64,000 nucleotides of DNA from Pseudoxanthomonas composti. GTDB lineage: Bacteria > Pseudomonadota > Gammaproteobacteria > Xanthomonadales > Xanthomonadaceae. Made by a program: the position numbers and the translations under genes. The notes beneath the pieces are model-generated. The model was not told the DNA's origin. It searched no databases and saw only the letters and a program-made list of their open reading frames with translations. The stretch lies in assembly GCF_004122095.1 (NCBI RefSeq), contig NZ_SAWZ01000006.1, positions 186,001-250,000 on the forward strand, in the 5' to 3' direction. Shown piece after piece: positions 35,669 through 45,868 of the stretch. Every line of letters starts with the position of its first letter. Within the stretch, counting starts at the first letter, position 1.

Positions 35669-37756
35669 ATGAACCTGGCCCAATTACTGCAAACCTTCAT
35701 CGCCGAAAGCCGCGACCTGCTGGAGGACATGGAGCGCAACCTGCTGGAAGCCGAGCGCGGCGAAGCCGGCCCCGATGCGGTCAACGCGATCTTCCGCGCG
35801 GCCCACACCATCAAGGGCTCCGGCGGCCTGTTCGACCTGGCACAGCTGGTGGGCTTCACCCACGTGGTGGAAAGCGTGCTGGACCTGGTACGCGAGCAGG
35901 CCGTGGCGCTGGACTCGGACCTGATCCAGCTGATGCTGGCCTGCTGCGACCACATCCGCGCGCTGGTGGAAGCCGCCGCCGGCGCCCAGGCCGACGAAGC
36001 CACCCTGGCGACCGAGGGCGAGCCGCTGCTGGCGCGCCTGCAGACCTATCTGCAACCTGCCGCCGGGCCGGTCGCAGCCGCATCAGTGCCGGCAGCACCG
36101 GCAGCACCGGCGCATACCGGCTACTGGCGCATTGGCCTGCAGCTGTTCACCGACGCGCTGCGCTTTGGCAACTCGCCGCTGCACCTGATCCGCTGCCTGC
36201 GCAGCCTGGGCAGCCTGGAGGCGGTGCGCACCCATCACGACCGCGTGCCGGCGCTGCCTGACCTGGACCCGGAGGCCTGCTACCTGGGCTTTGACATCCT
36301 GCTGCGCAGCGACGCGCAGCAGGCGGCGATCGAGGACATCTTCGAGTTCGTCCGCGACGACTGCGACCTGCAGATCGTGGCGGTGGACCCCAACGGCGAT
36401 GCGGCCAACCTGGACCTGCCGCTGCTGGTGGCCGAGCCCGCCAGCCAGGCCAGCGCCGAGGACTTCGCTGGCTTCGAGACCGCAGCCGCCACGGTGGCCG
36501 CGGTCATCGAGCCGGCCCCCGGCGTCGCTGCGGCTTCCAACGCGGCGGCGGCACCGGCCAGCGCCGGCGGCGCCAAGGCGGCAGCCGCGGGCGCGCGCGG
36601 CGAAGGCGGCTCGATCCGCGTCGATGCCGACAAGCTCGACCGCATGATCGACCTGGTCGGCGAACTGATCATCGCCGTGGCCAGCACCGGCGCCAACGCC
36701 CAACGCACCGGCGATGCGCAGTTGCTCGAATCCACCTCGATCCTGGCTGGCCTGGTGGAAGAAGTGCGCGAAAGCGCGCTGCAGCTGCGCATGGTCAAGA
36801 TCGGCGGCACCTTCAGCCGCTTCCACCGCGTGGTCCACGATGTTGCCCGTGAGCTGGGCAAGGATATCGCCCTGGTGGTCAACGGCGAGGACACCGAGCT
36901 GGACAAGTCGGTGGTGGAGAAGATCGCCGACCCGTTGACCCACCTGGTACGCAACGCCATGGATCACGGCATCGAGCCGGCCCAGGTGCGCCTGGAGCGC
37001 GGCAAGCCGGTGCGCGGCACGGTGCGGCTCAACGCCTTCCACGACTCGGGCAGCATCGTCATCCAGATCAGCGACGACGGTGGCGGTCTCAATCGCGATC
37101 GCATCCTGGCCAAGGCGCTGGAACGTGGCCTGATCGAGCCGGGCCGCCAGCTCTCGGACCGCGAAGTGTTCGCGCTGATCTTCGAGCCGGGCTTCTCCAC
37201 CGCCGAGAAGGTCACCAACCTGTCCGGCCGCGGCGTGGGCATGGACGTGGTCAAGCGCAACATCACCGCGCTGCGCGGCAGCGTGGACATCAGCAGCCAG
37301 CAGGACGTCGGCACCACCATCTCGGTGCGGTTGCCGCTGACCCTGGCCATCATCAATGGCTTCCAGGTCGGGGTGGGCAAGTCGGTGTTCGTGCTGCCGC
37401 TGGACGTGGTCGAGGAATGCGTGGAGTTCGCGCACAACTACCAGGGCGAATACATCGACCTGCGTGGCAACGTGCTGCCCTACGTGCGCCTGCGCTCGCT
37501 GTTCGCCATCGCCGGTGCGCCGCCGGCGCGCGAGAGCATCGTGGTGATCCGCCAGGGCTCGCAACGCTTCGGCCTGGTGGTGGACACGCTGCTGGGCGAG
37601 TGGCAGACCGTGATCAAGCCGCTTTCCAAGGTCTTTGCCCAGGTCAAGGGCATCAGCGGTTCCAGCATCCTCGGCAGCGGCGGTGTCGCGCTGATCCTGG
37701 ACGTGCCCTCGCTGCTGAGCCAGTTGCAACCCGGCGTCGAATCGCTGGCGGCCTGA
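35669..37756 (+). CDS. cheA: Chemotaxis histidine kinase CheA
   Basis: A 695-residue kinase. The N-terminal HPt domain has the phosphorylated His46 (AIFRAAHTIKGSGG). A second domain at about 140-250 (GYWRIGLQLFTDALRFGNSP, ending DDCDLQIVAV) is the variant P2-like region. Then come the dimerisation helix (DKLDRMIDLVGELIIA), the ATP lid motifs (LVRNAMDHGIE, DDGGGLNRD, FEPGFSTAEKVTNLSGRGVGMDVVK) and a C-terminal CheW-like domain. It phosphorylates response regulators, including CheB and probably the REC-EAL protein. There is no CheY in this window. Confidence 0.95.
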   Translation: MNLAQLLQTFIAESRDLLEDMERNLLEAERGEAGPDAVNAIFRAAHTIKGSGGLFDLAQLVGFTHVVESVLDLVREQAVALDSDLIQLMLACCDHIRALVEAAAGAQADEATLATEGEPLLARLQTYLQPAAGPVAAASVPAAPAAPAHTGYWRIGLQLFTDALRFGNSPLHLIRCLRSLGSLEAVRTHHDRVPALPDLDPEACYLGFDILLRSDAQQAAIEDIFEFVRDDCDLQIVAVDPNGDAANLDLPLLVAEPASQASAEDFAGFETAAATVAAVIEPAPGVAAASNAAAAPASAGGAKAAAAGARGEGGSIRVDADKLDRMIDLVGELIIAVASTGANAQRTGDAQLLESTSILAGLVEEVRESALQLRMVKIGGTFSRFHRVVHDVARELGKDIALVVNGEDTELDKSVVEKIADPLTHLVRNAMDHGIEPAQVRLERGKPVRGTVRLNAFHDSGSIVIQISDDGGGLNRDRILAKALERGLIEPGRQLSDREVFALIFEPGFSTAEKVTNLSGRGVGMDVVKRNITALRGSVDISSQQDVGTTISVRLPLTLAIINGFQVGVGKSVFVLPLDVVEECVEFAHNYQGEYIDLRGNVLPYVRLRSLFAIAGAPPARESIVVIRQGSQRFGLVVDTLLGEWQTVIKPLSKVFAQVKGISGSSILGSGGVALILDVPSLLSQLQPGVESLAA

Positions 37757-37900
37757 GCCGCCGGCGGGACGCACCGGTCCCGCATTGTTCTATCGCTGTG
37801 CAAGCCGGGCCCCACGCCTGGAGCAGTTTCCAGTCGTTCCTCACCATCCCGGTCCCCGCCCGTCGGCGGGGCTCATGACCATCCGTACAGGTACATCGGT

Positions 37901-39892
37901 ATGTCCAACTCCCTTTCGCTGTCCTCCAAGCTGTGGCTCGGCGCGGCCATCGCCGTGGCGCTGCCCTTGGCCGCCGCCACCTGCGGGTACGCGCTCGGCC
38001 TGCCGGCCGGGCAGACCCTGGCCGTGAGCCTGGCCGCCACGGTGCTCGCCGCCGCAGTGCTGGCCTACATCGTCCATGCCATCACCCGCTCGCTGCGGAT
38101 CGCCACCACCAGCCTGGCGCGCTTTGCCAAGGGCGACTTCGAGGTGGTGATGCCGACCATCTCCAACGACCAGGCCTGCGAGGTGCTGCTGGCGCTGCGC
38201 CAGGTGCAGACCAGCGTGCGCCGCGTCAACGACGAGATCGTGCGCATGTCGCGCGAGCACGATGCCGGCGACATCGACGTGGTGATCGAGAGCCACCGCT
38301 TCGAGGGTGAGTTCAAGGTCATCGCCGAGGGCGTGAACCGCATGGTGGGAGAGCACATCGCCACCAAGAAGAAGGCCATGGCCTGCATCGCCCAGTTCGG
38401 CCGCGGCAACTTCGACGCGCCGCTGGAGAACTTCCCGGGCAAGAAGGCCTTCATCAACGACACCATCGAGCAGGTGCGTGGCAACCTGCAGGGCCTGATC
38501 GCACAGATGAACCACATGTCCGCCCAGCACGATGCCGGCGACATCGACGTGGTCATCGACAGCCAGCGCTTCGAGGGCGACTACCGCAGCATGGCCGAGG
38601 GCATCAACCGCATGGTCGCCGGCCACATCGCGGTCAAGAAGCAGGCCATGGCCTGCGTGGCCGAGTTCGGCCGCGGCAACTTCGAGGCGCCGCTGGAGCG
38701 CTTCCCGGGCAAGAAGGCCTTCATCAACGACACCATCGAGCAGGTGCGCTCCAACCTGCGTGCGCTGATCCGCGATACCAGCCTGCTGGCCGAGGCGGCG
38801 GCGGCCGGCCGCCTGGGCGTGCGCGCCGATGCCAGCCAGCACCATGGCGACTTCAGGCGCATCGTCGACGGCATCAACCTGACCCTGGACGCGGTGATCG
38901 GCCCGCTCAACGAGGCCCGCGCGGTGCTCAAGGCGATCGAGGGCGGCGACCTGACCCGGTTGGCCGATACGCAGTGCCAGGGCCAGTTGAAGGAGCTGTG
39001 CGAGAGCATCAACGCCACCGTGGCGCGCCTGGCGCAGGTGGTCGGTGAGGTCAGCACCAGTGCCGACGCCCTGTCCAGCGCCTCCGAGCAGGTCAGCGCC
39101 ACCGCCCAGTCGCTGAGCCAGGCGGCCAGCGAGCAGGCCGCGGGCGTGGAGGAGACCAGCGCTTCGCTGGAGCAGATGACCGCCTCGATCTCGCAGAACA
39201 CCGAGAACGCCCGGGTCACCGATGGCATGGCCGCCAAGGCCGCGCGCGAGGCTGCCGAAGGTGGCGATGCGGTGCGCTCGACGGTGACGGCGATGAAGCA
39301 GATCGCGCAGAAGATCGGCATCATCGACGACATCGCCTACCAGACCAACCTGCTGGCGCTGAACGCGGCGATCGAAGCGGCGCGCGCCGGCGAGCACGGC
39401 AAGGGCTTTGCGGTGGTGGCCGCGGAAGTGCGCAAGCTGGCCGAGCGCAGCCAGGTCGCCGCCCAGGAGATCGGCCAGGTGGCCGAGTCCAGCGTCGAGC
39501 TGGCCGAGAACGCCGGCAAGCTGCTCGACCAGATGGTGCCCTCCATCCGCCGGACCTCCGACCTTGTGCAGGAGATCGCCGCCGCCTCCGAGGAGCAGGC
39601 CTCGGGCGTGGGCCAGATCAACACCGCCGTCGGCCAGCTCAACCAGACCACCCAGCAGGCCGCGGCCAACTCCGAGGAACTGGCCGCCACCGCCGAGGAA
39701 ATGAGCGGCCAGGCCGAGCAGTTGCAGCAGCTGATGAGCTTTTTCCGCATCAATCAGATTCAGGCGCCTCGGCGTTCGACGACGGTACCCGCTCAGTTTC
39801 GCCGAAGCGCGCCCCCACGCAGACCCGGGGTGATCGACACCGGTCTGGCCCTGGCGACGGCGCCGGATGAGATGCACTTCGAAACGTTCTGA
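37901..39892 (+). CDS. Methyl-accepting chemotaxis protein with poly-HAMP-like repeats
   Basis: A 663-residue receptor. Two adjacent N-terminal transmembrane helices (about 9-30 and 38-60) leave almost no periplasmic loop, so there is no ligand domain. Residues 116-205 and 206-295 are a near-identical 90-residue repeat (both contain [10 protein letters not shown] and [16 protein letters not shown]), a poly-HAMP pattern. A further HAMP follows. The signalling domain has the conserved hairpin tip [20 protein letters not shown]. The C-terminus ends HFETF, like a CheR tether. It may sense intracellular or membrane state. Confidence 0.92.
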   Translation: MSNSLSLSSKLWLGAAIAVALPLAAATCGYALGLPAGQTLAVSLAATVLAAAVLAYIVHAITRSLRIATTSLARFAKGDFEVVMPTISNDQACEVLLALRQVQTSVRRVNDEIVRMSREHDAGDIDVVIESHRFEGEFKVIAEGVNRMVGEHIATKKKAMACIAQFGRGNFDAPLENFPGKKAFINDTIEQVRGNLQGLIAQMNHMSAQHDAGDIDVVIDSQRFEGDYRSMAEGINRMVAGHIAVKKQAMACVAEFGRGNFEAPLERFPGKKAFINDTIEQVRSNLRALIRDTSLLAEAAAAGRLGVRADASQHHGDFRRIVDGINLTLDAVIGPLNEARAVLKAIEGGDLTRLADTQCQGQLKELCESINATVARLAQVVGEVSTSADALSSASEQVSATAQSLSQAASEQAAGVEETSASLEQMTASISQNTENARVTDGMAAKAAREAAEGGDAVRSTVTAMKQIAQKIGIIDDIAYQTNLLALNAAIEAARAGEHGKGFAVVAAEVRKLAERSQVAAQEIGQVAESSVELAENAGKLLDQMVPSIRRTSDLVQEIAAASEEQASGVGQINTAVGQLNQTTQQAAANSEELAATAEEMSGQAEQLQQLMSFFRINQIQAPRRSTTVPAQFRRSAPPRRPGVIDTGLALATAPDEMHFETF

Positions 39893-39927
39893 CCTCCACC
39901 TCTGCAACTCCACATACGAGACACACA

Positions 39928-41862
39928 ATGTTCAAGCGCATGAAGATCGGTACGCGCATCGGCATCGGCTTCGGCCTGGTGCTGCTGATGATGCTGGGCA
40001 TGGGAATCTTCGCCAGCGTCAAGCTGGCCCAGGTCAATCAGTCCTCCACCGACCTGGCGGAGAATTGGATGCCCAGCATCCGCTACATCCAACAGATGAA
40101 TACCAATGCCTCGGACCTGCGGGTGGCCGAGCTGCAGCACGTCATCAGCGAGGATCCGCAGGACATGGCGCGCTTCGAACAGGTCATGCAGCGGATCCTG
40201 GCCGACTACGGTGACAATCGGGATCACTACGTCAACCTGATCTCGTCGCCGGAAGAGCGCGCCATGTATCAGGATTTCCAGAAGAAGTACGACAGCTACC
40301 TGTCCCTGCATGATCGTGCGATAGCGCTTTCGAGCGCGCTCAAGACCAACGATGCGATGGCGCTTCTCAACGGCGAGCAGCAGGCGGTGTACGAGCAGGC
40401 GTCGGCGTTGCTGAACAAGTTGGTCGAGCTGAATGTGAAGGGCGGCCAGGATGCGAGCGCCCAGGGCGATGCCCTGTACGCGAGCACCCGCGCCTGGATC
40501 TTCGCGGTGATCGGCGTCTGCGTGGTGTTCGGCGTGGTCATCTCGGTGGTGATCGTGCGCATTCTGAGCCGTCTGCTCGGCGGCGAGCCGGCCTACGTGG
40601 CCGAGATCGCCAACAAGGTGGCCCAGGGCGACCTGAACCTGCAGGTGGCGGTGCGCGGCAACGACAACGACAGCGCGCTGTATGCCATGCGCACCATGGT
40701 CGAGCGCCTGAAGCTGGTGATCGACGGCCAGCGCCGCGTGGTGCAGGCGGCCAACCGTGGCGACTTCTCCGAGCGCGTCGCGCTGGATGGCCTGTCCGGC
40801 TTCCAGCATGAGATGGGCCAGGGCCTGAACGAGCTGGCCACCACCACCGGCGACAGCATCCAGGACGTGGTGCGGGTGATGGGCGGCCTGGCCGAAGGCG
40901 ACCTGACGCGCAGCATAGACAAGCACTACGACGGCGCCTACGCGGAGATGAAGAACTACGTCAACGACACCATCGCGCGCCTGTCCAAGGTGGTCGGCGA
41001 GGTCAACGGCAGCGCCGAGGCACTGGCCAGCGCTTCGGAGGAAGTCAGCGCCACCGCCCAGGCCTTGAGCCAGGCCGCCAGCGAGCAGGCCGCAGGCGTG
41101 GAGGAAACCAGTGCTTCGCTGGAGCAGATGACCGCCTCCATTTCGCAGAACACCGAGAACTCCAAGATCACCGACGGCATGGCCACCAAGGCCTCCAACC
41201 AGGCGCTGGATGGCGGCGAGTCGGTGCGTGCCACCGTGCAGGCGATGAAGCAGATCGCGCAGAAGATCGGCATCATCGACGACATCGCCTACCAGACCAA
41301 CCTGCTGGCGCTGAACGCGGCGATCGAAGCGGCGCGCGCCGGCGAGCACGGCAAGGGCTTTGCGGTGGTGGCGGCGGAAGTGCGCAAGCTGGCCGAACGC
41401 AGCCAGGTCGCCGCCCAGGAGATCGGCGATGTCGCCAGCTCCAGCGTGGAACTGGCCGAGAATGCCGGCAAGCTGCTGGATGAGATGGTGCCCTCGATCA
41501 AGCGCACCTCCGACCTGGTGCAGGAGATCACTGCCGCGTCCGAGGAACAGACCTCCGGCGTGGGCCAGATCAATGCCGCGGTCGGCCAGCTCAACCAGAC
41601 CACCCAGCAGGCCGCGTCCAACTCCGAGGAGCTGGCCGCCACTGCCGAGGAGATGAGCGCCCAGGCCGAGCAACTGCAGCAGCTGATGAGCTTCTTCCGC
41701 GTGAATGCCGATCCGACCGCCAGGCCGGCGGCGCGGCGCCCGGGCAGCAGCGTCCGCGGCCGCGGCGGTGCGCAGGCCGCGCACAAGCCGTACGCGCGCG
41801 TGGCCGGCGGCCATGTGGTGCTGGGCGAGTCGCTCGACGAAGCCCACTTCGAAACCTTCTGA
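39928..41862 (+). CDS. Methyl-accepting chemotaxis protein with periplasmic four-helix bundle
   Basis: A 644-residue receptor. It has TM1 (about 12-30), a periplasmic helical domain of about 155 residues (4HB_MCP type, with [15 protein letters not shown]), TM2 near 190-212, HAMP and a signalling domain. The signalling domain shares long nucleotide identity with the preceding MCP. The conserved tip [20 protein letters not shown] is present and the C-terminus is HFETF. The ligand is unknown. Confidence 0.94.
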   Translation: MFKRMKIGTRIGIGFGLVLLMMLGMGIFASVKLAQVNQSSTDLAENWMPSIRYIQQMNTNASDLRVAELQHVISEDPQDMARFEQVMQRILADYGDNRDHYVNLISSPEERAMYQDFQKKYDSYLSLHDRAIALSSALKTNDAMALLNGEQQAVYEQASALLNKLVELNVKGGQDASAQGDALYASTRAWIFAVIGVCVVFGVVISVVIVRILSRLLGGEPAYVAEIANKVAQGDLNLQVAVRGNDNDSALYAMRTMVERLKLVIDGQRRVVQAANRGDFSERVALDGLSGFQHEMGQGLNELATTTGDSIQDVVRVMGGLAEGDLTRSIDKHYDGAYAEMKNYVNDTIARLSKVVGEVNGSAEALASASEEVSATAQALSQAASEQAAGVEETSASLEQMTASISQNTENSKITDGMATKASNQALDGGESVRATVQAMKQIAQKIGIIDDIAYQTNLLALNAAIEAARAGEHGKGFAVVAAEVRKLAERSQVAAQEIGDVASSSVELAENAGKLLDEMVPSIKRTSDLVQEITAASEEQTSGVGQINAAVGQLNQTTQQAASNSEELAATAEEMSAQAEQLQQLMSFFRVNADPTARPAARRPGSSVRGRGGAQAAHKPYARVAGGHVVLGESLDEAHFETF

Positions 41863-41871
41863 GGCCCGGCC

Positions 41872-42405
41872 ATGACTGCTTCCGCTTCCCCCCAATCGTC
41901 CGACGCCAGCGATCTGCCGACGGACCAGTTCCTGACCTTCCTGCTGGGCAAGGAGATGTTCGGCGTCGGCATCCTGGGCATCAAGGAGATCATCGAATAC
42001 CGCACGCCGACCGACGTGCCGATGATGCCGCCGGCCCTGCGCGGGGTGATCAACCTGCGCGGTGCGGTGGTGCCGGTGGTGGACCTGCAGCAGCGCTTCG
42101 GCCGTGCGCCCAGCGAGGTCAGCAAGCGCACCTGCATCGTCATCATCGAGGTGGCCAGTGGCGATGAGCGCCAGGTGCTGGGCCTGCTGGTGGATGCGGT
42201 CAGCGAAGTGCTGGAGATCGCCACCGCCGACATCGCCCCGCCGCCGGCCTTCGGCACCGGGATTCGCCGCGACTTCATCCACGGCATGGGCAAGGTGGGC
42301 GAGCGTTTCGTCATCCTGCTGGCCGCCGATGCGGTGCTGGCGCCCCAGGAGTTCGCCAGCATGGCCGCGCTGGATCATCGTCTGGAAGAGAGCATCGCCG
42401 CCTGA
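41872..42405 (+). CDS. cheW: Chemotaxis coupling protein CheW
   Basis: A 177-residue CheW that links receptors to CheA. Typical features are FLTFLLGKEMFGVGILGIKEII, the LRGVINLRGAVVPVVDLQQRFG core and a C-terminal FIHGMGKVGERFVILL. A Ser-rich 16-residue N-terminal extension precedes the domain. It starts 9 bp after the second MCP stop. Confidence 0.95.
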   Translation: MTASASPQSSDASDLPTDQFLTFLLGKEMFGVGILGIKEIIEYRTPTDVPMMPPALRGVINLRGAVVPVVDLQQRFGRAPSEVSKRTCIVIIEVASGDERQVLGLLVDAVSEVLEIATADIAPPPAFGTGIRRDFIHGMGKVGERFVILLAADAVLAPQEFASMAALDHRLEESIAA

Positions 42406-42443
42406 GGCGGCTTTGCGCGTCACCGCGTCGCAACGGATTCATC

Positions 42444-43718
42444 ATGCCCACAGCCCCTCAAACCTCCGCTCTGCACCGTTTCGGCACGGTCCTGGTGGTC
42501 GATGACAGCCAGGTCCAGCGCGAGCATGCGCTGGCCCTGTGCCTGGCCATGGGCGCGGCGGCGGTGGAAGGCGCGGCCGATGGCCACGCCGCGCTGGCAC
42601 GGGCGGCCCAGGACCCGCCGCTGGGGCTGATGATCGTGGATCTGGAAATGCCCGGCATGGACGGCGTGCAGTTGCTCGATGCGCTGGCCCGCTGTGGCGT
42701 GCGCGTGCCTATCGTGGTGGCATCCCAGCGGGGCCCCGGGCTGATCGACTCGGTGCTGCAGGTCGGTCGCAACAACGGGCTGCAGGTGCTGGCGGGTCTG
42801 GAAAAGCCCTTGCGCGCCGCACAGTTCGAGGCCGTGCTGCGCGCGCACGCAGTGCCGGCACCGGTACCGCATGCGCGGGCGCCGGAGACAGCCGAGGCCC
42901 CGGGCGAGTCGACCATGGCGCAGATGCTGCGCGAAGCCGTGCAGCGCGGCCAGATCGAGGTCGCCTACCAGCCCAAGGTGGACATGCGCAGCGGGCGGGT
43001 GGGGGGCGTGGAGGCGCTGGCGCGCTGGCGTCACCCGAGCCTCGGGCCGATCGCACCCGACCGCTTCATCGCCGTGGCCGAACGCGAGGGGTTGATCCAC
43101 GCGCTGACCGCTGGCGTGGCCGACCAGGCGATGGCGCGGCTGGCGGCCTGGAAGCGGGCCGGGTTCGCCCTGACCCTGGCGCTGAACCTGTCGCCGAGCA
43201 TGCTGCAGAACGCGGATCTGCTGGACGAACTCCTGGGACTGGTGCGCCGGCACGACCTGTCGCCGTCGGAGGTGGTGTTGGAGATCACCGAAAGCTCGCT
43301 GGTGTCCGGCAGCGCGCTGGGCATGCTGGCGCGCCTGCGCCTGCAGGGCTTCGGCCTGTCCCTGGACGACTACGGCACCGGCTTTTCCTCGCTGCAGCAG
43401 CTGACCCGCATCCCGTTCACCGAACTGAAGATCGACCGCAGCTTCGTCCATGGCGCGCACCGCAGCCGCAACCTGCGCACCGTGCTGGAGTCGGCGCTGG
43501 ACCTGGCCCAGCGCCTGGAACTGCGCTCGGTGGCCGAAGGCATCGAGACGGTGGAGGACTGGACCCTGCTGCAGGAACTGGGCTGCGATGTCGCCCAGGG
43601 CTACCTGCTGTCGCGCCCGCTGGCCGGCGGCGCACTGCACGCCTGGCTGCTGGAACACCAGCGCCAGCTGCAGGAACACGGCCCGTTGCCCGGTGGCGCC
43701 AACGCCCCTTCTCATTGA
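42444..43718 (+). CDS. REC-EAL response regulator, predicted c-di-GMP phosphodiesterase
   Basis: A 424-residue protein. The N-terminal receiver domain has acidic Asp20-Asp21, phospho-acceptor Asp66 (LMIVDLEMPGMDG) and Lys in LEKPL. The C-terminal EAL domain is catalytically complete: EALARWRHP, NLSPSML, EITESSL, DDYGTGFSS, KIDRSFV, AEGIETVEDW and the GCDVAQGYLLSRPL tail. It is predicted to cleave c-di-GMP when phosphorylated by CheA. Its place between cheW and cheR, in an operon without cheY, suggests it is the output of this pathway. Confidence 0.92.
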   Translation: MPTAPQTSALHRFGTVLVVDDSQVQREHALALCLAMGAAAVEGAADGHAALARAAQDPPLGLMIVDLEMPGMDGVQLLDALARCGVRVPIVVASQRGPGLIDSVLQVGRNNGLQVLAGLEKPLRAAQFEAVLRAHAVPAPVPHARAPETAEAPGESTMAQMLREAVQRGQIEVAYQPKVDMRSGRVGGVEALARWRHPSLGPIAPDRFIAVAEREGLIHALTAGVADQAMARLAAWKRAGFALTLALNLSPSMLQNADLLDELLGLVRRHDLSPSEVVLEITESSLVSGSALGMLARLRLQGFGLSLDDYGTGFSSLQQLTRIPFTELKIDRSFVHGAHRSRNLRTVLESALDLAQRLELRSVAEGIETVEDWTLLQELGCDVAQGYLLSRPLAGGALHAWLLEHQRQLQEHGPLPGGANAPSH

Positions 43719-43730
43719 CCGCACCACACC

Positions 43731-44537
43731 ATGACCAGCCAGAACACCATCACCGAGCAGGAATTCGGCCGCTTCCAGCGTTTCATCTTCGACGCGGCCG
43801 GCATCACCATCACCCCGGCCAAGAAGGCCATGCTGTGCGGACGCCTGGGCAAGCGCCTGCGGGCGAACTCGCTGCAGACCTATGGCCAGTACCTGCAGCT
43901 GCTGGAAAGCCGCGAGGGCGGTGCCGAGGTGCAGACCGCGATCGACCTGCTGACCACCAACGAGACCTACTTCTTCCGCGAGCCCCGGCACTTCGAGGTG
44001 CTGCGCAACGCCGCAGCCGCGCACAGTGGCGGCACCCCGTTCCGAAGCTGGAGCGCGGCCAGCTCCAGCGGCGAGGAGGCCTACAGCATGGCCATGGTGC
44101 TGGACAACACCCTGCAGGGCCGTCCCTTCGAGGTGGTCGGCACCGACATCAGTACCCGCGTGCTGGCCAAGGCCCGCACCGGGCACTACCCGCTGCTGCG
44201 CCTGGAGCAGATGCCGCAGGACATGCTCAAGCGCTATTGCCTGCGCGGCCGCGGCGACTACGAAGGCACCATGCTGATCGATCGCCGCATCCGCGACCGG
44301 GTGAGCTTCCTGCATGCCAACCTCAACGCGCCGCTGCCCAGCCTGGGCCAGTTCGACGTGATCTTCCTGCGCAACGTGATGATCTACTTCAACGGGCAGA
44401 CCAAGCGCGAAGTGGTGGGCCGGGTGCTGGGCGCGCTCAAGCGCGGCGGCCTCCTGTGCATCGGTCACTCCGAGAGCCTCAACGAAATCAGCAACGACGT
44501 GGTGCAGATCGCGCCGTCGGTGTACCGCAAACCATGA
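43731..44537 (+). CDS. cheR: Chemoreceptor methyltransferase CheR
   Basis: A 268-residue SAM-dependent methyltransferase. It has an N-terminal helical domain, [12 protein letters not shown], the SAM pocket [19 protein letters not shown] and [13 protein letters not shown], and [14 protein letters not shown]. It methylates glutamates in the MCP cytoplasmic helices. The two MCPs of the operon end in HFETF, which may dock on CheR's beta-subdomain. Confidence 0.95.
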   Translation: MTSQNTITEQEFGRFQRFIFDAAGITITPAKKAMLCGRLGKRLRANSLQTYGQYLQLLESREGGAEVQTAIDLLTTNETYFFREPRHFEVLRNAAAAHSGGTPFRSWSAASSSGEEAYSMAMVLDNTLQGRPFEVVGTDISTRVLAKARTGHYPLLRLEQMPQDMLKRYCLRGRGDYEGTMLIDRRIRDRVSFLHANLNAPLPSLGQFDVIFLRNVMIYFNGQTKREVVGRVLGALKRGGLLCIGHSESLNEISNDVVQIAPSVYRKP

Positions 44538-44565
44538 AGGCCGACGTGCCGGGAGCAAGCTGGGC

Positions 44566-45642
44566 ATGAATACGGTCAAGGCCATGGTCATCGACGACTC
44601 GGCGGTGGTGCGCCAGGTGCTGGTGGCCGTGCTGGACGACGCGCCGGGCATCGAGGTCATTGCCGCTGCCGCCGATCCGCTGCTGGCGATGGACAAGATG
44701 CGCCAGCAGTGGCCGGACGTGATCGTGCTGGATGTGGAGATGCCCAAGATGGATGGCATCACCTTCCTGCGCAAGATCATGAGCGAGCGCCCGACCCCGG
44801 TGGTGATCTGCTCCACGCTCACCGAGAAGGGCGCGCGGGTGACCATGGATGCGCTGGCCGCCGGCGCGGTGGCAGTGGTCACCAAGCCCAAGCTCGGGCT
44901 CAAGCAGTTCCTCACAGATTCGGCCGAGGAGATGATCGCCACGGTCAAGAGCGCCGCGCGCGCCAACCTCAAGCGCCTGTCCGCGCGCCCGGCCGCACCG
45001 GCGGTAAAGGCCGAGACCAAGCACAACGCGGACGTCATCCTGCCCGCCCAAGGCAACCGGCCGCTCTCGCAGACCACCGAGCGGGTGGTGGCCATCGGCA
45101 CCTCCACCGGCGGCACCCAGGCGCTGGAAGAAGTGCTGACCGCGCTGCCGCGCGTCTGCCCGGGCATCGTCATCGTCCAGCACATGCCGGAGAAGTTCAC
45201 CGCCGCCTTCGCCGCGCGCCTGGACACCCTGTGCCAGATCTCGGTCAAGGAGGCGGCCAACAACGATCGCGTGGTCCCCGGACGCGCGCTGATCGCGCCA
45301 GGCGGCAAGCACATGCTGCTGCGTCGCAGCGGCGCGCAGTACTTCGTCGAGGTCCTGGACGGGCCACCGGTAAACCGTCACCGGCCCTCGGTGGACGTGC
45401 TGTTCCGCTCGGCCGCGCGTGCCGCCGGCGGCAACGCGCTGGGCATCATCATGACCGGCATGGGCGATGACGGCGCAGTGGGCCTGCTGGAAATGCGCCA
45501 GGCCGGCGCGCACACCGTGGCCCAGGACGAGCAGAGCAGCGTGGTGTTCGGCATGCCCAAGGAGGCGATCAAGCGCGGCGGTGTGGAGAAGATCCTGCCG
45601 CTCAACGCCATGGCGCGTGAGATCGGCCAGCAGATGACCTAG
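44566..45642 (+). CDS. cheB: Chemoreceptor methylesterase CheB
   Basis: A 358-residue protein. The receiver domain has Asp56 ([12 protein letters not shown]) as phospho-acceptor and Lys in VTKPK. The C-terminal methylesterase has catalytic Ser in [11 protein letters not shown], His in VQHMPEKFT and Asp in [11 protein letters not shown]. It removes methyl esters from receptors after CheA phosphorylation. It is the last gene of the operon; a REP pair follows. Confidence 0.95.
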   Translation: MNTVKAMVIDDSAVVRQVLVAVLDDAPGIEVIAAAADPLLAMDKMRQQWPDVIVLDVEMPKMDGITFLRKIMSERPTPVVICSTLTEKGARVTMDALAAGAVAVVTKPKLGLKQFLTDSAEEMIATVKSAARANLKRLSARPAAPAVKAETKHNADVILPAQGNRPLSQTTERVVAIGTSTGGTQALEEVLTALPRVCPGIVIVQHMPEKFTAAFAARLDTLCQISVKEAANNDRVVPGRALIAPGGKHMLLRRSGAQYFVEVLDGPPVNRHRPSVDVLFRSAARAAGGNALGIIMTGMGDDGAVGLLEMRQAGAHTVAQDEQSSVVFGMPKEAIKRGGVEKILPLNAMAREIGQQMT

Positions 45643-45698
45643 CGCCGCGCATAGCCCACCGACCGAGCAGTGCAACCCGCAAGGTAGAAGCGAACCTT

Positions 45699-45795
45699 GT
45701 GGAGCGGCTTCAGTGGGGCGGCTTTTTGTGGGAGCGGCTTCAGCCGCGAAGAGGCTTTCCCGGCAAAGCCCCTTCGCGGCCAAAGCCGCTCTCAC
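45699..45795. repeat. REP-like inverted pair (BIME) 2
   Basis: A partial REP (GTGGAGCGGCTTCAG, 45699-45713) precedes a full unit at 45728-45751. A degenerate reverse copy lies at 45772-45795. It is the same family as the element at 32.1 kb. It lies between convergent cheB and tal and may stabilise or end transcripts. Confidence 0.82.
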
Positions 45796-45868
45796 AAGCG
45801 CTTTCGCGGTCCTTCAGGCCGCGCCAGCGCTCGCGATACGAGCGCCGCGCTAGAGTCTTGAAGCAGGC

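Noticed and set aside
39793..45314. Very long minus-strand open frames opposite the MCP, cheW and cheB genes
   Set aside because: They mirror the codon pattern of the sense genes, have repetitive His/Gly/Gln composition and no conserved domain.
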